From contig JAZDJT010000010.1 of the NCBI GenBank assembly GCA_043803845.1, forward strand, positions 1-22,541: a stretch of DNA of 22,541 nt, in the 5' to 3' direction. The translations under genes were made by a program, and so were the position numbers. Under the pieces are notes generated by a model. The model saw only the letters and a program-made list of their open reading frames with translations. It was not told the origin of the DNA and searched no databases. Origin of the DNA: JAZDJT01 sp043803845 (GTDB lineage: Bacteria; Patescibacteriota; Minisyncoccia; Minisyncoccales; GCA-002788555). Positions within the stretch are counted from its first letter, which is position 1. The number at the start of each line of letters is the position of its first letter. This document shows, one piece after another, positions 1 to 7,827 of the stretch.

Positions 1-672
1 AATCCGCCAGCCTCGATTAACAAAGATAGCTGGGCGGTATTAAAAAAAGCTATCAAGAAGGGAGAGAATGTTTTTGTTGAGGGCGAGGAGGATTTAATGA
101 CAATTCCATGTGTTCTCTTGGCTCCCAAAGGCTACGGGATAGTTTACGGTTTGCCTGGTAAAGGGGTTTCGCTTATCGAGGTGTCTGCCAAGACAAAGAT
201 AGCGTTCAAAAGACTGCTTAAAAAATTCAACGAGGGAAAATTTAAAAAAATTGTTTTTGGCGGAACTTTCGACAGACTTCACAAAGGTCATCGCTATCTC
301 ATCTTAATGGCAAAATACTATGCCAAGAAGGCCCTGATAGGATTGACCTCAGAGGAGCTGGTTAAAAAAACTAAAAAAGATTATAAAAAAGTCCAGTCGT
401 TTGAAGAGAGGAGAAAAACCCTTGAGAACTATTTAAAAAAAATAAATATCGACTATCGGATACAACGAATTAATGATATCTACGGATCGTCAATAAAAGA
501 CAAGACTCTTGATGCCATTCTGCTCACTGAAGAAACTTTCGAGAACGGAACGAGAATCAATGGGATTCGCAAAAAAGAAGGGATTCGAGAGCTAGATTAT
601 ATTATTCTGCCCTACATCTTTGACCTCAAAGGTAAAAAGATCTCCAGCTCTTCCGTCAGGGCGTCTTTCTAA
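1..672 (+). CDS. Fused GTP-dependent dephospho-CoA kinase (DUF359)/archaeal-type phosphopantetheine adenylyltransferase, 5'-truncated
   Basis: The frame is open from base 1, so the N-terminus lies outside the window; 223 residues are visible. Residues 1 to about 75 resemble the C-terminal part of the DUF359 family, the archaeal GTP-dependent dephospho-CoA kinase (EGEEDL followed by VLLAPKGYGIVYGLPGKGV). From about residue 84 there is an archaeal-type phosphopantetheine adenylyltransferase: nucleotidyltransferase motif GGTFDRLHKGH at 87-97, IGLTSEELVKK, and a C-terminal ISSSSVR signature. Together the domains would perform the last two CoA steps, 4'-phosphopantetheine to dephospho-CoA to CoA, in the cytosol. 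The ATG at base 97 is internal to the kinase domain and is not the true start. The 3' end overlaps the convergent thiolase gene by 17 bp. Domain assignment is from remembered family motifs; the fusion is read directly from one uninterrupted frame. Confidence 0.85.
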   Translation, partial: NPPASINKDSWAVLKKAIKKGENVFVEGEEDLMTIPCVLLAPKGYGIVYGLPGKGVSLIEVSAKTKIAFKRLLKKFNEGKFKKIVFGGTFDRLHKGHRYLILMAKYYAKKALIGLTSEELVKKTKKDYKKVQSFEERRKTLENYLKKINIDYRIQRINDIYGSSIKDKTLDAILLTEETFENGTRINGIRKKEGIRELDYIILPYIFDLKGKKISSSSVRASF

Positions 673-1783
673 GAATGTGAACCACGACGCTGCCTCCGGT
701 ACCTCCGATGTTGTGGCAAAGGCCAACCTTAGCATTTTTGACTTGACGCTGACCGCATCTACCCCTTAGCTGATTAACAATCTCGTATACCTGCGCCAAA
801 CCAGTAACAGAGATGGGATGACCCTTGGCTTTCAATCCTCCCGAAGGATTGACCGGCAGACTACCGTCTAAAAAGACTTTTTTATTCCTGATTAAATCCG
901 CCCCCTTGCCAAAAGGAGCGAAACCCAAATCTTCGTAAGAAAAAAGTTCTACAGAAGTAAAAGCATCGTGAACCTCCGCTACGTTAATATCTTCGGGTCT
1001 AATCTTAGCCTCTTTAAAAGCGGTTTTTGCGGCCATTTTTGTCGCCCGAAAGTGGGTCAGGTCTTCTCTCTCAAATGTCAGTATATAATCGGTGGCGAAA
1101 CCGGAACCGATGACTTTGATATCGCTCTCTTCCCGGGAGACAACTACGGCAGCTCCGCCGTTTAAAGAGAATGAGCAATCAAAAAGTCTTAAGGGTGACG
1201 CCACCGGTGGTGATTTTCTTATTTTTTCTAAAGGGACTGGTTTCTTATAATAGTAAGCCTTGGGGTTTAGGGCGGCGTTCTGGTGGTTCTTGTAGGCAAT
1301 CAAGGCCAGGTCATCCATCGTTGCGTTGTATTTTTGCATATACTGCTGCCAAACTAAGGCGTTCTGGACAGGAAAAAGCATGCCTTCTGTCTGTTCGATC
1401 ACCCTCTCGGCCGCTGAGAGAATGTGGTCCACCGTAATCTCACTGACGTTATCAACCACTCTTTCGCCAGCTAATACCAAAATGTTTTTAAAGCCAAGCC
1501 GTTGAGCCGTCCAGAAAGCCACTCCGCCCCCACCGCAGACCGAAGGTATCTCAATTATAGGAACGTGGGTCTTAAAAACATCTGATAGAAGAGATATCTT
1601 ATGGGACTGCCGTTCCTGACTAGAGACCTGAGCGATTTCCATCGCACTCAAAACAATCGCGTCGATATCAGATATTTTCATGTTACTATCCTCCAACGCT
1701 TCCATCGCGGCTTCGTAAGCAAAGTGCCACCACGGTTTATCGGAGTAATCAAACTTTGTCATACCCACGCCTTTTATAAACAT
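656..1783 (-). CDS. Thiolase family protein, archaeal/SCP-x-like (putative acetyl-CoA C-acetyltransferase)
   Basis: 375 residues, full length for the family. The N-terminus IKGVGMTKF is typical of archaeal and SCP-x thiolases and supports the ATG at 1783. Candidate catalytic residues are Cys83 in IPSVCGGGG (acyl acceptor), His272 in EVHDAF, His322 in GGLKAKGHP, and the C-terminal CHNIGGTGG block with Cys356 and His357. The expected reaction is condensation of two acetyl-CoA to acetoacetyl-CoA, or the reverse, in the cytosol. In archaea this subgroup feeds the mevalonate pathway and is often encoded next to a DUF35 protein and HMG-CoA synthase; neither is in this window, so the pathway is inferred. 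It follows the FakA-FakB fusion by 24 bp on the same strand and is probably co-transcribed with it. The stop is TGA, which argues against recoded UGA. A lipid-transfer or broader acyl-CoA role is also possible. Confidence 0.85.
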   Translation of the reverse strand: MFIKGVGMTKFDYSDKPWWHFAYEAAMEALEDSNMKISDIDAIVLSAMEIAQVSSQERQSHKISLLSDVFKTHVPIIEIPSVCGGGGVAFWTAQRLGFKNILVLAGERVVDNVSEITVDHILSAAERVIEQTEGMLFPVQNALVWQQYMQKYNATMDDLALIAYKNHQNAALNPKAYYYKKPVPLEKIRKSPPVASPLRLFDCSFSLNGGAAVVVSREESDIKVIGSGFATDYILTFEREDLTHFRATKMAAKTAFKEAKIRPEDINVAEVHDAFTSVELFSYEDLGFAPFGKGADLIRNKKVFLDGSLPVNPSGGLKAKGHPISVTGLAQVYEIVNQLRGRCGQRQVKNAKVGLCHNIGGTGGSVVVHILRKTP

Positions 1784-1807
1784 ATTTAAAATTGTTTTTA
1801 AAAAAAA

Positions 1808-3646
1808 TTAAATAGGCATCCAACCGACAATTAGCGTTCCCGGGCCAGCGTGAGCGGCGATGGCCGGCGAAGCTATGTTGATGTACATGACATCGGCCTT
1901 GATTCTTTCTTTCAGGAGCTTCTTGAGCTTTTGCGCCTCCTCGAGATTGTCAGCGTGACCGATAACAGTTCTGATTCTTTTGCCCTCCGCCCTGCTTTTT
2001 TGAGAGGCTTTTTCTATCTTCTTAAAGAGGGCTTCACCTATACTTTTCGCTCTCGTCAGCCCCGCAGGGCCAACCCGTCCTTTTTTTATAGACATTAAGG
2101 GGTAAAAACCCATTTTTTTGAATTGTCTTATCCAATTAGCTAACATCGATGGCAGCCTTCCGCCGGCCTCGACCCATTTGGGATCGTCGAAAATAACATA
2201 GGTGTAGACACCGTTGATCATCTTTTTTAGATCACTGACTACTTCGCCAATCTCTTTGCCCTGCTGGATAAGATCTATGGCGTAGAGGACCAAAAGAGCG
2301 TGCCCACAACTTCCGTTTTGCGAATCGAAAACGAATACCGGCAAGGGATTTTCCATCATCTCCTCCGCCTGTTTGGCGGAGTTATAAGCACCAGAGAGCT
2401 TAGACGAAGCGGTGATGCAGAGGACCTGCTTGAATTTCTCCAGTTGTCTCTCAAAGGCATCGAGGTAAGCTCTCGGTGACGGCTGAGAGGTTTTTGGGAA
2501 GGTTTTAATACCACGCCTATCCGCCTCCCTCATTTTCTGATAGATGTTCTCACCTGTAAGCTCTCCGCCCTCTCTCCATTCGATAACGAAAGAGATGGTT
2601 TCAATCTGGTATCTCTCGATTATTTTTGGTGTCAGATCAGTTATGGCGTCAGTAACTATACCGATTGATGTTTCTCTGAGAGACTCTTCTCCAACCACCT
2701 CTTTGGCCATATCCTCAACCCTTAGATTCTTGATCTCGCCGCTCTCTCTGGCGATTTTTTTTACCTCATCGATCTCATCGGTGTGAATGTGGGTCTTAAC
2801 CCTGTCTCCTATCTGCAAAACCTCCATCGAATTGCCTATTTTTGACAATCTTTTTTTCATCTCTTCAATTTTTATCTTTGGTTTATCAATTAAGAAAACC
2901 ACCTCATAACGGTGAGAAATTGTCTGAACGAAACGTCTTATTTTCTCCGAAGGTCTTATCTCCTCTTCTCTCTCTCTTCTCTCTCCTTCCAAGGCCTCTA
3001 AATAGCTCTCGAGGATTATCAAATATCCCATACCTCCGGCGTCGACAACGTTAGCCTTTTTAAAAATCTCCATCTTCTCCCGTGTCGCCAGAAGTGCTTC
3101 ATGAGCCTTGCTGATTGCTTTCTTTAGAAGATTAATGATATCTCTTTCGTTCCTTGATTCTTTTTCGAAAGAAGAGGCGGCTGCTTCTATAACATCCAAT
3201 ATCGTTCCCTCTTTAGGATCCTGTATCGATAACCTCGCTCTCTTAGCGCCTGCTCGGAGAGCCTGAGTTAATTTTTTAGCGTCGGCGAGACCCTTCCCTT
3301 GCAGTGCGCCAAGAAAACCCGCTAAAAATCCCGTGTAAATAACTCCGGCGTTGCCCTGGGCGGCTGTCAGTGAACCGTCAAGGGCCGTATTGGAAATTTC
3401 TTCGAGATTCCTGAACTCTCTATTTTCGATGACTTCCTTCACGCCCAGAAGTGTTTTTACCAGATTATTGCCCGTGTCCTGGTCAGGAACTGGAAAAACA
3501 TTTATTTTGTTGATGCTCTCCTTACTCTCTTCTATTCGCTGATATGAAGTTATAAGCATTTTCTTTAGTTCTATTTGGGTCAAATACTGCATATGATTTA
3601 AAAAAAATAAATGATTTTCTATTGTTTTTCTTCGGCAAGGATCCAT
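1808..3646 (-). CDS. FakA-FakB fusion: DAK/DhaL-type fatty acid kinase joined to a DegV fatty-acid-binding domain
   Basis: 612 residues in three blocks. Residues 25-220 are a DhaL/DAK2 nucleotide-binding domain (NVFPVPDQDTGNN with Asp55 and Asp57, GNAGVIYTGF at 98-107, VVDAGGMGYL at 200-209). Residues 235-315 match the FakA middle region (YEVVFLI, VKTHIHTD). Residues 325-612 are a complete DegV/FakB lipid-binding protein (GIVTDAITDL, TSQPSP at 386-391, ITASSKLSGAYNS, DSQNGSCGH, AHAGPGTLIVGW). In Firmicutes FakA phosphorylates a fatty acid held by a separate FakB, giving acyl-phosphate for PlsX/PlsY. Here both partners are in one chain, which suggests use of host or environmental fatty acids. 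The ATG at 3646 is used; Met19 (codon at 3590-3592) is an alternative because the first 20 residues are not family-like and neither start has a Shine-Dalgarno sequence. Confidence 0.88.
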   Translation of the reverse strand: MDPCRRKTIENHLFFLNHMQYLTQIELKKMLITSYQRIEESKESINKINVFPVPDQDTGNNLVKTLLGVKEVIENREFRNLEEISNTALDGSLTAAQGNAGVIYTGFLAGFLGALQGKGLADAKKLTQALRAGAKRARLSIQDPKEGTILDVIEAAASSFEKESRNERDIINLLKKAISKAHEALLATREKMEIFKKANVVDAGGMGYLIILESYLEALEGERREREEEIRPSEKIRRFVQTISHRYEVVFLIDKPKIKIEEMKKRLSKIGNSMEVLQIGDRVKTHIHTDEIDEVKKIARESGEIKNLRVEDMAKEVVGEESLRETSIGIVTDAITDLTPKIIERYQIETISFVIEWREGGELTGENIYQKMREADRRGIKTFPKTSQPSPRAYLDAFERQLEKFKQVLCITASSKLSGAYNSAKQAEEMMENPLPVFVFDSQNGSCGHALLVLYAIDLIQQGKEIGEVVSDLKKMINGVYTYVIFDDPKWVEAGGRLPSMLANWIRQFKKMGFYPLMSIKKGRVGPAGLTRAKSIGEALFKKIEKASQKSRAEGKRIRTVIGHADNLEEAQKLKKLLKERIKADVMYINIASPAIAAHAGPGTLIVGWMPI

Positions 3647-3668
3647 ACAAACTGAAGAAATTTTAAAT

Positions 3669-3674
3669 ATTATA
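3669..3674 (-). promoter_or_regulatory. Candidate -10 box for the FakA-FakB/thiolase unit
   Basis: The minus strand reads TATAAT here, a perfect -10 match, which would put the transcription start near 3662 and leave a leader of about 16 nt before the ATG at 3646. No convincing -35 hexamer is found 16-18 bp upstream, so support is limited. It lies between a candidate terminator for the preceding glycosyltransferase gene and the fusion gene, in a 65-bp gap. Confidence 0.3.
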
Positions 3675-3680
3675 CTTTAA

Positions 3681-3703
3681 CAAAAGCCCTTTCGTATTCG
3701 GGC
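3681..3703 (-). terminator. Weak candidate intrinsic terminator after the GT4 gene
   Basis: On the minus strand GCCC (3703-3700) pairs with GGGC (3689-3686) around a 10-nt loop and is followed by TTTTG. The stem is short, and an alternative TTTCG/CGAAA pairing is available, so this is only a candidate. It would separate the GT4 gene, which stops at 3712, from the FakA-FakB gene. Confidence 0.3.
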
Positions 3704-3711
3704 GAAAATGT

Positions 3712-4875
3712 TCATTTTAACACTTTTTTATAGAACTCTAAAGTTTCTCTGGCGATCCTGGACCAGGAATATTTTTTAGCTTCTTTTCTACCCCACCCTG
3801 CCATTTCTCTTCTCTTTTTTTTATTGATGATTAATATCTCCATTTTCTTTGCGAGGTTCCCCGTGTCTTCGGGCTCGACCAAGAAATCAGCACCTCTCCC
3901 TTTCAGAACCTCTTTGTATCCTTGGTTGGCGAAAGCAACAACCGGTTTCGCAGAAGCCATCGCCTCAAGAAGCACTAGACCAAAAGATTCTCCATAAATC
4001 GAGGGAAAACAACAAATATCAGCAGTTCTGTAATACCTCGGTAGGTCTTTTTCTCCGACCTCGCCTTCAAAAAAAACATCCGAGATTTGGTGTTTCTCTA
4101 TATACTCTTTAATTTCCTTCTCCTTCTCGCCAGTTCCCACGACAATCAACTTCGTGTCTTTAAATTTTTGCTTGAGCTTCTCAAAAGCCTTAACAAGATA
4201 AACCAATCCTTTCCTTTTTTCCAACCTTCCTACAAAAAGTATGTTCAAACCCTGATTGACGAATCTTTCGACATTACCTCCTTTGGGCTTGAAAACGCTG
4301 AGGTCTATGCCGTTAGGAATAATCTCTTTTGGACCTTTATATTCTATTTGTGACAACACTGGTTGAGAAACTCCGATGACGCCGTCAAAGCGAGGAAGAA
4401 TGAGCTTGTTGAAAACATCTATCAAAGTTGGCATTTCTCGAAAGATGAATGAAGCATCCCATAAGGCGTGCAGCGTCAGAATCTTCAAGGGCAAATCCTC
4501 AAGCTGGTCGGCCGCTTCTAATACCTGAAGGGACAGGAACATGCCAAAATTCTGAAAATGCAGAATGTCAAACTTCTCTTTTCTGATTCTCCTCCAGATA
4601 GATAGTGGTGATATATTCAGGCTCAGATTGGCCTTGGAGGCATTTGATGGTACTCTCACAGAACCGCCAAAAAAAATATTGTCTTTTTCTCCCAAGGATT
4701 TTTCTTTCTTATCTGCAAATTTTGTCAGCAACATTGATGGACTCAAAGTGCCGCGTGGCAAAATTAATTTGACGACGTGACCTCTTTCCTCAAATTCCTT
4801 CTTCAAAGAGAGAACATGCCTCTTAACACCGCCTGGTAAGTTAAATGAGTGCGGCGAGATAAAACCAATCTTCAT
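3712..4875 (-). CDS. Glycosyltransferase family 4, PimA-like
   Basis: 387 residues, full GT4 length with the GT-B two-domain fold. The N-terminal domain opens with MKIGFISPHSFNLPGGVKRH, the glycine-rich acceptor-side loop typical of PimA-like phosphatidylinositol mannosyltransferases. The C-terminal domain carries NILFVGRLEKRKGL at 211-224, the nucleotide-sugar region VGTGE at 246-250, and the E-X7-E motif (Glu296 to Glu304, GESFGLVLLEA). It probably transfers a sugar from a nucleotide-sugar to a lipid or glycan acceptor at the inner face of the membrane. The exact substrate cannot be read from sequence. It follows the COG2426-like membrane protein gene by 15 bp and appears to be the last gene of the DUF3048-serS transcription unit. 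Confidence 0.88.
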   Translation of the reverse strand: MKIGFISPHSFNLPGGVKRHVLSLKKEFEERGHVVKLILPRGTLSPSMLLTKFADKKEKSLGEKDNIFFGGSVRVPSNASKANLSLNISPLSIWRRIRKEKFDILHFQNFGMFLSLQVLEAADQLEDLPLKILTLHALWDASFIFREMPTLIDVFNKLILPRFDGVIGVSQPVLSQIEYKGPKEIIPNGIDLSVFKPKGGNVERFVNQGLNILFVGRLEKRKGLVYLVKAFEKLKQKFKDTKLIVVGTGEKEKEIKEYIEKHQISDVFFEGEVGEKDLPRYYRTADICCFPSIYGESFGLVLLEAMASAKPVVAFANQGYKEVLKGRGADFLVEPEDTGNLAKKMEILIINKKKRREMAGWGRKEAKKYSWSRIARETLEFYKKVLK

Positions 4876-4890
4876 ATTTTTTTATTAGAT

Positions 4891-5427
4891 TTATCTTCTT
4901 CTGTGCCGTGTAGCATAAACAATCCCTATGATGACAATTATTGCTATCAAAAGCTGCCAGCCGAAGTATCTGCCGACGGTGACGCCGGCCAAACTCAGAA
5001 TTAAAACTATGCCACCGTTAATTAAAATCCCTAAGGATATCAGGGGAAAGGCGAATTTAAATGGCATTTTAATCAGAAAGGCGGCTATCGCACCCGTCCA
5101 ACCGCCAGTGAAAGGAGTTGGTAAAGCTATAAAAGAAATTAACCCAATCTTTCCGTATTTTTCAATCTCTGGCTTTATTCTCTTTCTGGTTCTTTCAAAA
5201 AGCCAGCTAAAAAATTTTTCAAAAAATCGGAACTTTTTTGACAGAAGAGAAGATATAGGCCCGAGAAAGATTAATAGAGCGATTACCGGCACAAGATTGC
5301 CAGAAAAGGAAAATAAAAATGCTTTCCAGAGAGGCAAATGAAGGACTGAGAGAGCAAAAGGTATCGAACCGTTCAGTTCGATGATAGGCGACATCGCTAA
5401 AATAAAGACCTGTAATTCTGGCGACAT
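4891..5427 (-). CDS. Small multidrug-export family membrane protein (COG2426-like)
   Basis: 178 residues, strongly hydrophobic with about four to five membrane segments (roughly 5-25, 35-60, 95-120, 124-150, 155-172) and a basic RHRRR tail. The family signature is visible: SPIIELNGSIPFAL near the N-terminus, SGNLVPVIALLIF at 42-54, and LPTPFTGGWTGAIAA at 102-116, matching proteins annotated as putative small multidrug export protein. A transport function for this family is an annotation tradition more than an experiment, so the role is best described as an integral inner-membrane protein of unknown substrate. It lies 10 bp after serS and 15 bp before the GT4 gene, consistent with co-transcription. 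Confidence 0.8.
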   Translation of the reverse strand: MSPELQVFILAMSPIIELNGSIPFALSVLHLPLWKAFLFSFSGNLVPVIALLIFLGPISSLLSKKFRFFEKFFSWLFERTRKRIKPEIEKYGKIGLISFIALPTPFTGGWTGAIAAFLIKMPFKFAFPLISLGILINGGIVLILSLAGVTVGRYFGWQLLIAIIVIIGIVYATRHRRR

Positions 5428-5437
5428 AACTTAGTTT

Positions 5438-6730
5438 TTATCGTCTTATCGTCTTTCTCCTGCCCATGTATTTTTGAAGCACTTCCGGTATCTTTATGCT
5501 ACCGTCTTTCTGCTGATAATTCTCCATAATAGCTATCAGTGTTCTGCCTATGGCAAAGGCGGTTGCGTCATTCATGTGCGCAAGTTCTGTTCTCCCATTC
5601 GGTCTTCTTATCTTTGTGTTTAATCTACCAGCTTGGTAATCAGTCATCAAGTCCGACGTATGGGTTTCCCTGTATCTATCTTGCGAAGGAATCCAGCATT
5701 CGATATCTATTTGCCTGGCGTCTGGTATACCCATATCTCCCGAGCAGATAATAACAACTCGATAAGGTATCCTCAGAGATTGCACCAAGTACTCTTGCAA
5801 AGATACGATAAACTCCTGCTCCTTGAAGGAGTTCTCTGGGCTGGTGAATGATTCCATCTCCAGTTTATCAAATTGGTGCATCCTCAGAAAACCTTTTGTA
5901 TCTTTGCCGTAAGAACCGGCCTCCCTCCTAAAACAACTGGAAAAACCGATATATCTAATGGGCAGATCCTTCTCGGCAATGGTCTCGTTCATATGCAGAG
6001 GCCCTAAGGTATGCTCTGCGCTGCCGACAAGGTAGAGATCGTCCTTCTCGAGATGGTATCTTTCATCTCTATCAGCGTCTGTTAAACGCCCCATCTTACG
6101 AAAAACATCGGGTTTTATCATCATCGGTGGCAAAACCGGTATAAAAGGACTGGCGGAATATCCTTTTTCAATCGAGTCAGCTATCTTTTTGATTATTCCG
6201 TTGTCTGTCAAAACGTCAAGAGAATATCTAATCAGGGCTATCTCTAATAGTACGGCTGCGCCCTTTAAATATCCAAATCTTGACCCCGAGATTTCAGAAG
6301 CCTTTTTGGTGTCAAGGATATTTAGATTCTCTCCAAGCTCCAAGTGATCTTTTACCTTAAAATCAAATTTTGGAATCCTACCCCACTCTCTTAAAACTTT
6401 ATTGTCTCTCTCGTCTCTGCCTTCCGGCACGTCGTTGAAGGGAAGATTGGGAATTTTAAGGAGTAGTTTTTTTAGCTCCTCCTCTTTTTCTTTAAAGCGT
6501 GGCTCTATCTTTTTTATATCATTCTTAAGCCCTGTCATTTTTTTGATAGGAAGCGGCGTTTCAAAGCTGAGTTTTTTCTGTCTGGACCTTAAATCTTCTA
6601 GGGTTTGCTGATATCTTCTCTTCTCTTGGTCGAGAGCCAAAACTTTATCGATATCGACATCGACATGTTTTTTCCTGACGCCCTCTCTAACTTTTTGAGG
6701 ATTCTCTCGAAGAAATTTTATATCAATCAT
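5438..6730 (-). CDS. serS: Seryl-tRNA synthetase
   Basis: 430 residues, the usual bacterial SerRS length. The start MIDIKFLRENPQKVREG is diagnostic, followed by the tRNA-binding coiled-coil arm at about 27-105. The class II catalytic core includes motif 2 at 267-293 (FRREAGSYGKDTKG and FDKLEME) and motif 3 near 387-406 (AFAIGRTLIAIMENYQ, with the conserved Arg). The enzyme charges tRNA-Ser (and tRNA-Sec where present) with serine in the cytosol. One oddity: the stretch before motif 3 reads HMNDATAFA where many bacteria have LNGSGLA, and the zone that often reads SSCSNCTDFQARR is HTSDLMTDYQAGR. This looks like a lineage variant and not loss of function. It sits 17 bp after the DUF3048 gene. 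Confidence 0.95.
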   Translation of the reverse strand: MIDIKFLRENPQKVREGVRKKHVDVDIDKVLALDQEKRRYQQTLEDLRSRQKKLSFETPLPIKKMTGLKNDIKKIEPRFKEKEEELKKLLLKIPNLPFNDVPEGRDERDNKVLREWGRIPKFDFKVKDHLELGENLNILDTKKASEISGSRFGYLKGAAVLLEIALIRYSLDVLTDNGIIKKIADSIEKGYSASPFIPVLPPMMIKPDVFRKMGRLTDADRDERYHLEKDDLYLVGSAEHTLGPLHMNETIAEKDLPIRYIGFSSCFRREAGSYGKDTKGFLRMHQFDKLEMESFTSPENSFKEQEFIVSLQEYLVQSLRIPYRVVIICSGDMGIPDARQIDIECWIPSQDRYRETHTSDLMTDYQAGRLNTKIRRPNGRTELAHMNDATAFAIGRTLIAIMENYQQKDGSIKIPEVLQKYMGRRKTIRR

Positions 6731-6747
6731 AATTATTATTTAAAAGA

Positions 6748-7764
6748 TTATTTTTTAACGACTTCTATCCAAATTGAACCGGGTATAAACTTGAGTTCCT
6801 CGCCTTTCTCATCAAAAAAGTAGAGTTTGGCGCGAGGATTATCCTTCTGCCAAGTTCCCTTTACCTCTCTCCCCCCTTGATAAATAATCGTTTCTCCCTT
6901 GCCCGTGATTTTGACGTCAACGACACCCCTCGATAAAACGCCAATCGCGGTTTTCATTAATATTACATTCTTCACCAAGACCTGCTCGGCCGTGTTCCTG
7001 TCTATCATCGGCCTACCATTCCAATAGCGGAGATACCCTCCTGTTTTTGGATCGTAAACGTATTCCGCCGGATAAGTTGAGTTGATTTTTATACTCTGCT
7101 CCTCCTCGCTAAGAATTATCTCTTCTTTCCTAAGAAACTTATAACCTTCAAACTGATTAGTCATCCTCATCTTTAGAGAACTGGCGGCCGTTTTCAGTTT
7201 CTCCGGCCAGGCAAAACCGTTGTGAGGGGCGAGAGTGTTCCTCTTCCGGAAAAAAGCTCCTCCTAGGTTGATTCTGGCGTCAAGCCAGTCGAGCCCTATA
7301 CTTTTTATTCTCTCGATTGCTGCCTTGCAACCTCCCCACGAAGAAAAAACAGTATCAAAACCCAAGGCCAAGTCCACCATATAAGGCCTGACTGATCTGA
7401 TTGAACCCACCTCGGCCGGAGACTGACACTGATAAATGGCAACCAGTCTATTGACTCCGCCAGGATTAGCTACCGGTCCTTCAATGACGATGTCGGCTTG
7501 GGATACTCCCGAGAGAGGCATCGTCTCTGGGTATTGCGCCAATACCACAGAGAGAGCACGACCGTTATAATTTTGGCAGTTCACTCCGGAAAATGGACTG
7601 GCCTTACCACTTTCTTGATTACTTAAGATACCACTCCTTTCGCTCTTGACGGGAGTAACGGAAAAGGAGTTCGCCCCCCGCAGAAAATAAAAGAGGGCGA
7701 AAAGAGAGAATCCCAGAATCATTAAAGAGAGCGCAGAGATTATAATCTTATCTCTTTTTGTCAT
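6748..7764 (-). CDS. DUF3048 (YerB-like) membrane-anchored extracytoplasmic protein
   Basis: 338 residues. A basic N-terminus followed by a hydrophobic segment at about 8-28 (IIISALSLMILGFSLFALFYF) forms a signal anchor, so the rest is probably outside the membrane. The body matches the DUF3048 family, including YerB: ALSVVLAQYPETMPLSGVSQADIV, GGVNRLVAIYQ, VGSIRSVRPYMVDLA, then a C-terminal half with VYDPKTGGYLRYWNGRPMID and GTWQKDNPRAKLYFFD. The function of the family is not established; a cell-envelope role is likely. A well-formed promoter lies directly upstream and predicts transcription starting at or next to the ATG. It appears to head the unit with serS, the COG2426-like gene and the GT4 gene. 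Confidence 0.85.
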   Translation of the reverse strand: MTKRDKIIISALSLMILGFSLFALFYFLRGANSFSVTPVKSERSGILSNQESGKASPFSGVNCQNYNGRALSVVLAQYPETMPLSGVSQADIVIEGPVANPGGVNRLVAIYQCQSPAEVGSIRSVRPYMVDLALGFDTVFSSWGGCKAAIERIKSIGLDWLDARINLGGAFFRKRNTLAPHNGFAWPEKLKTAASSLKMRMTNQFEGYKFLRKEEIILSEEEQSIKINSTYPAEYVYDPKTGGYLRYWNGRPMIDRNTAEQVLVKNVILMKTAIGVLSRGVVDVKITGKGETIIYQGGREVKGTWQKDNPRAKLYFFDEKGEELKFIPGSIWIEVVKK

Positions 7765-7771
7765 AAGTCAA

Positions 7772-7800
7772 ATTCTAAAAGATTTTCCGCAAACTTTCAA
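7772..7800 (-). promoter_or_regulatory. Sigma70-like promoter for the DUF3048-serS unit
   Basis: On the minus strand TTGAAA (7800-7795) and TAGAAT (7777-7772) are separated by exactly 17 bp; each differs from consensus by one base. Seven bases after the -10 box comes position 7765, one base before the ATG at 7764, so the transcript would be leaderless or nearly so. This fits the general lack of Shine-Dalgarno sequences in the window. Confidence 0.6.
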
Positions 7801-7827
7801 TAAATAATAGATTGGTAGGTGCGAAAA

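Noticed and set aside
97..672. Start of the CoA-biosynthesis gene at the ATG at 97
   Set aside because: The upstream codons in the same frame encode conserved DUF359 residues (VEGEEDL), so this ATG is internal.
656..1783. Recoded UGA (as glycine, code 25, found in some Patescibacteria)
   Set aside because: The thiolase ends at TGA at the expected family length and the other genes show no in-frame TGA, so the standard bacterial code fits.
4928..5341. 137-residue plus-strand frame antisense to the COG2426-like gene
   Set aside because: Its length follows from the hydrophobic codon bias of the real gene on the other strand; no recognisable motif.
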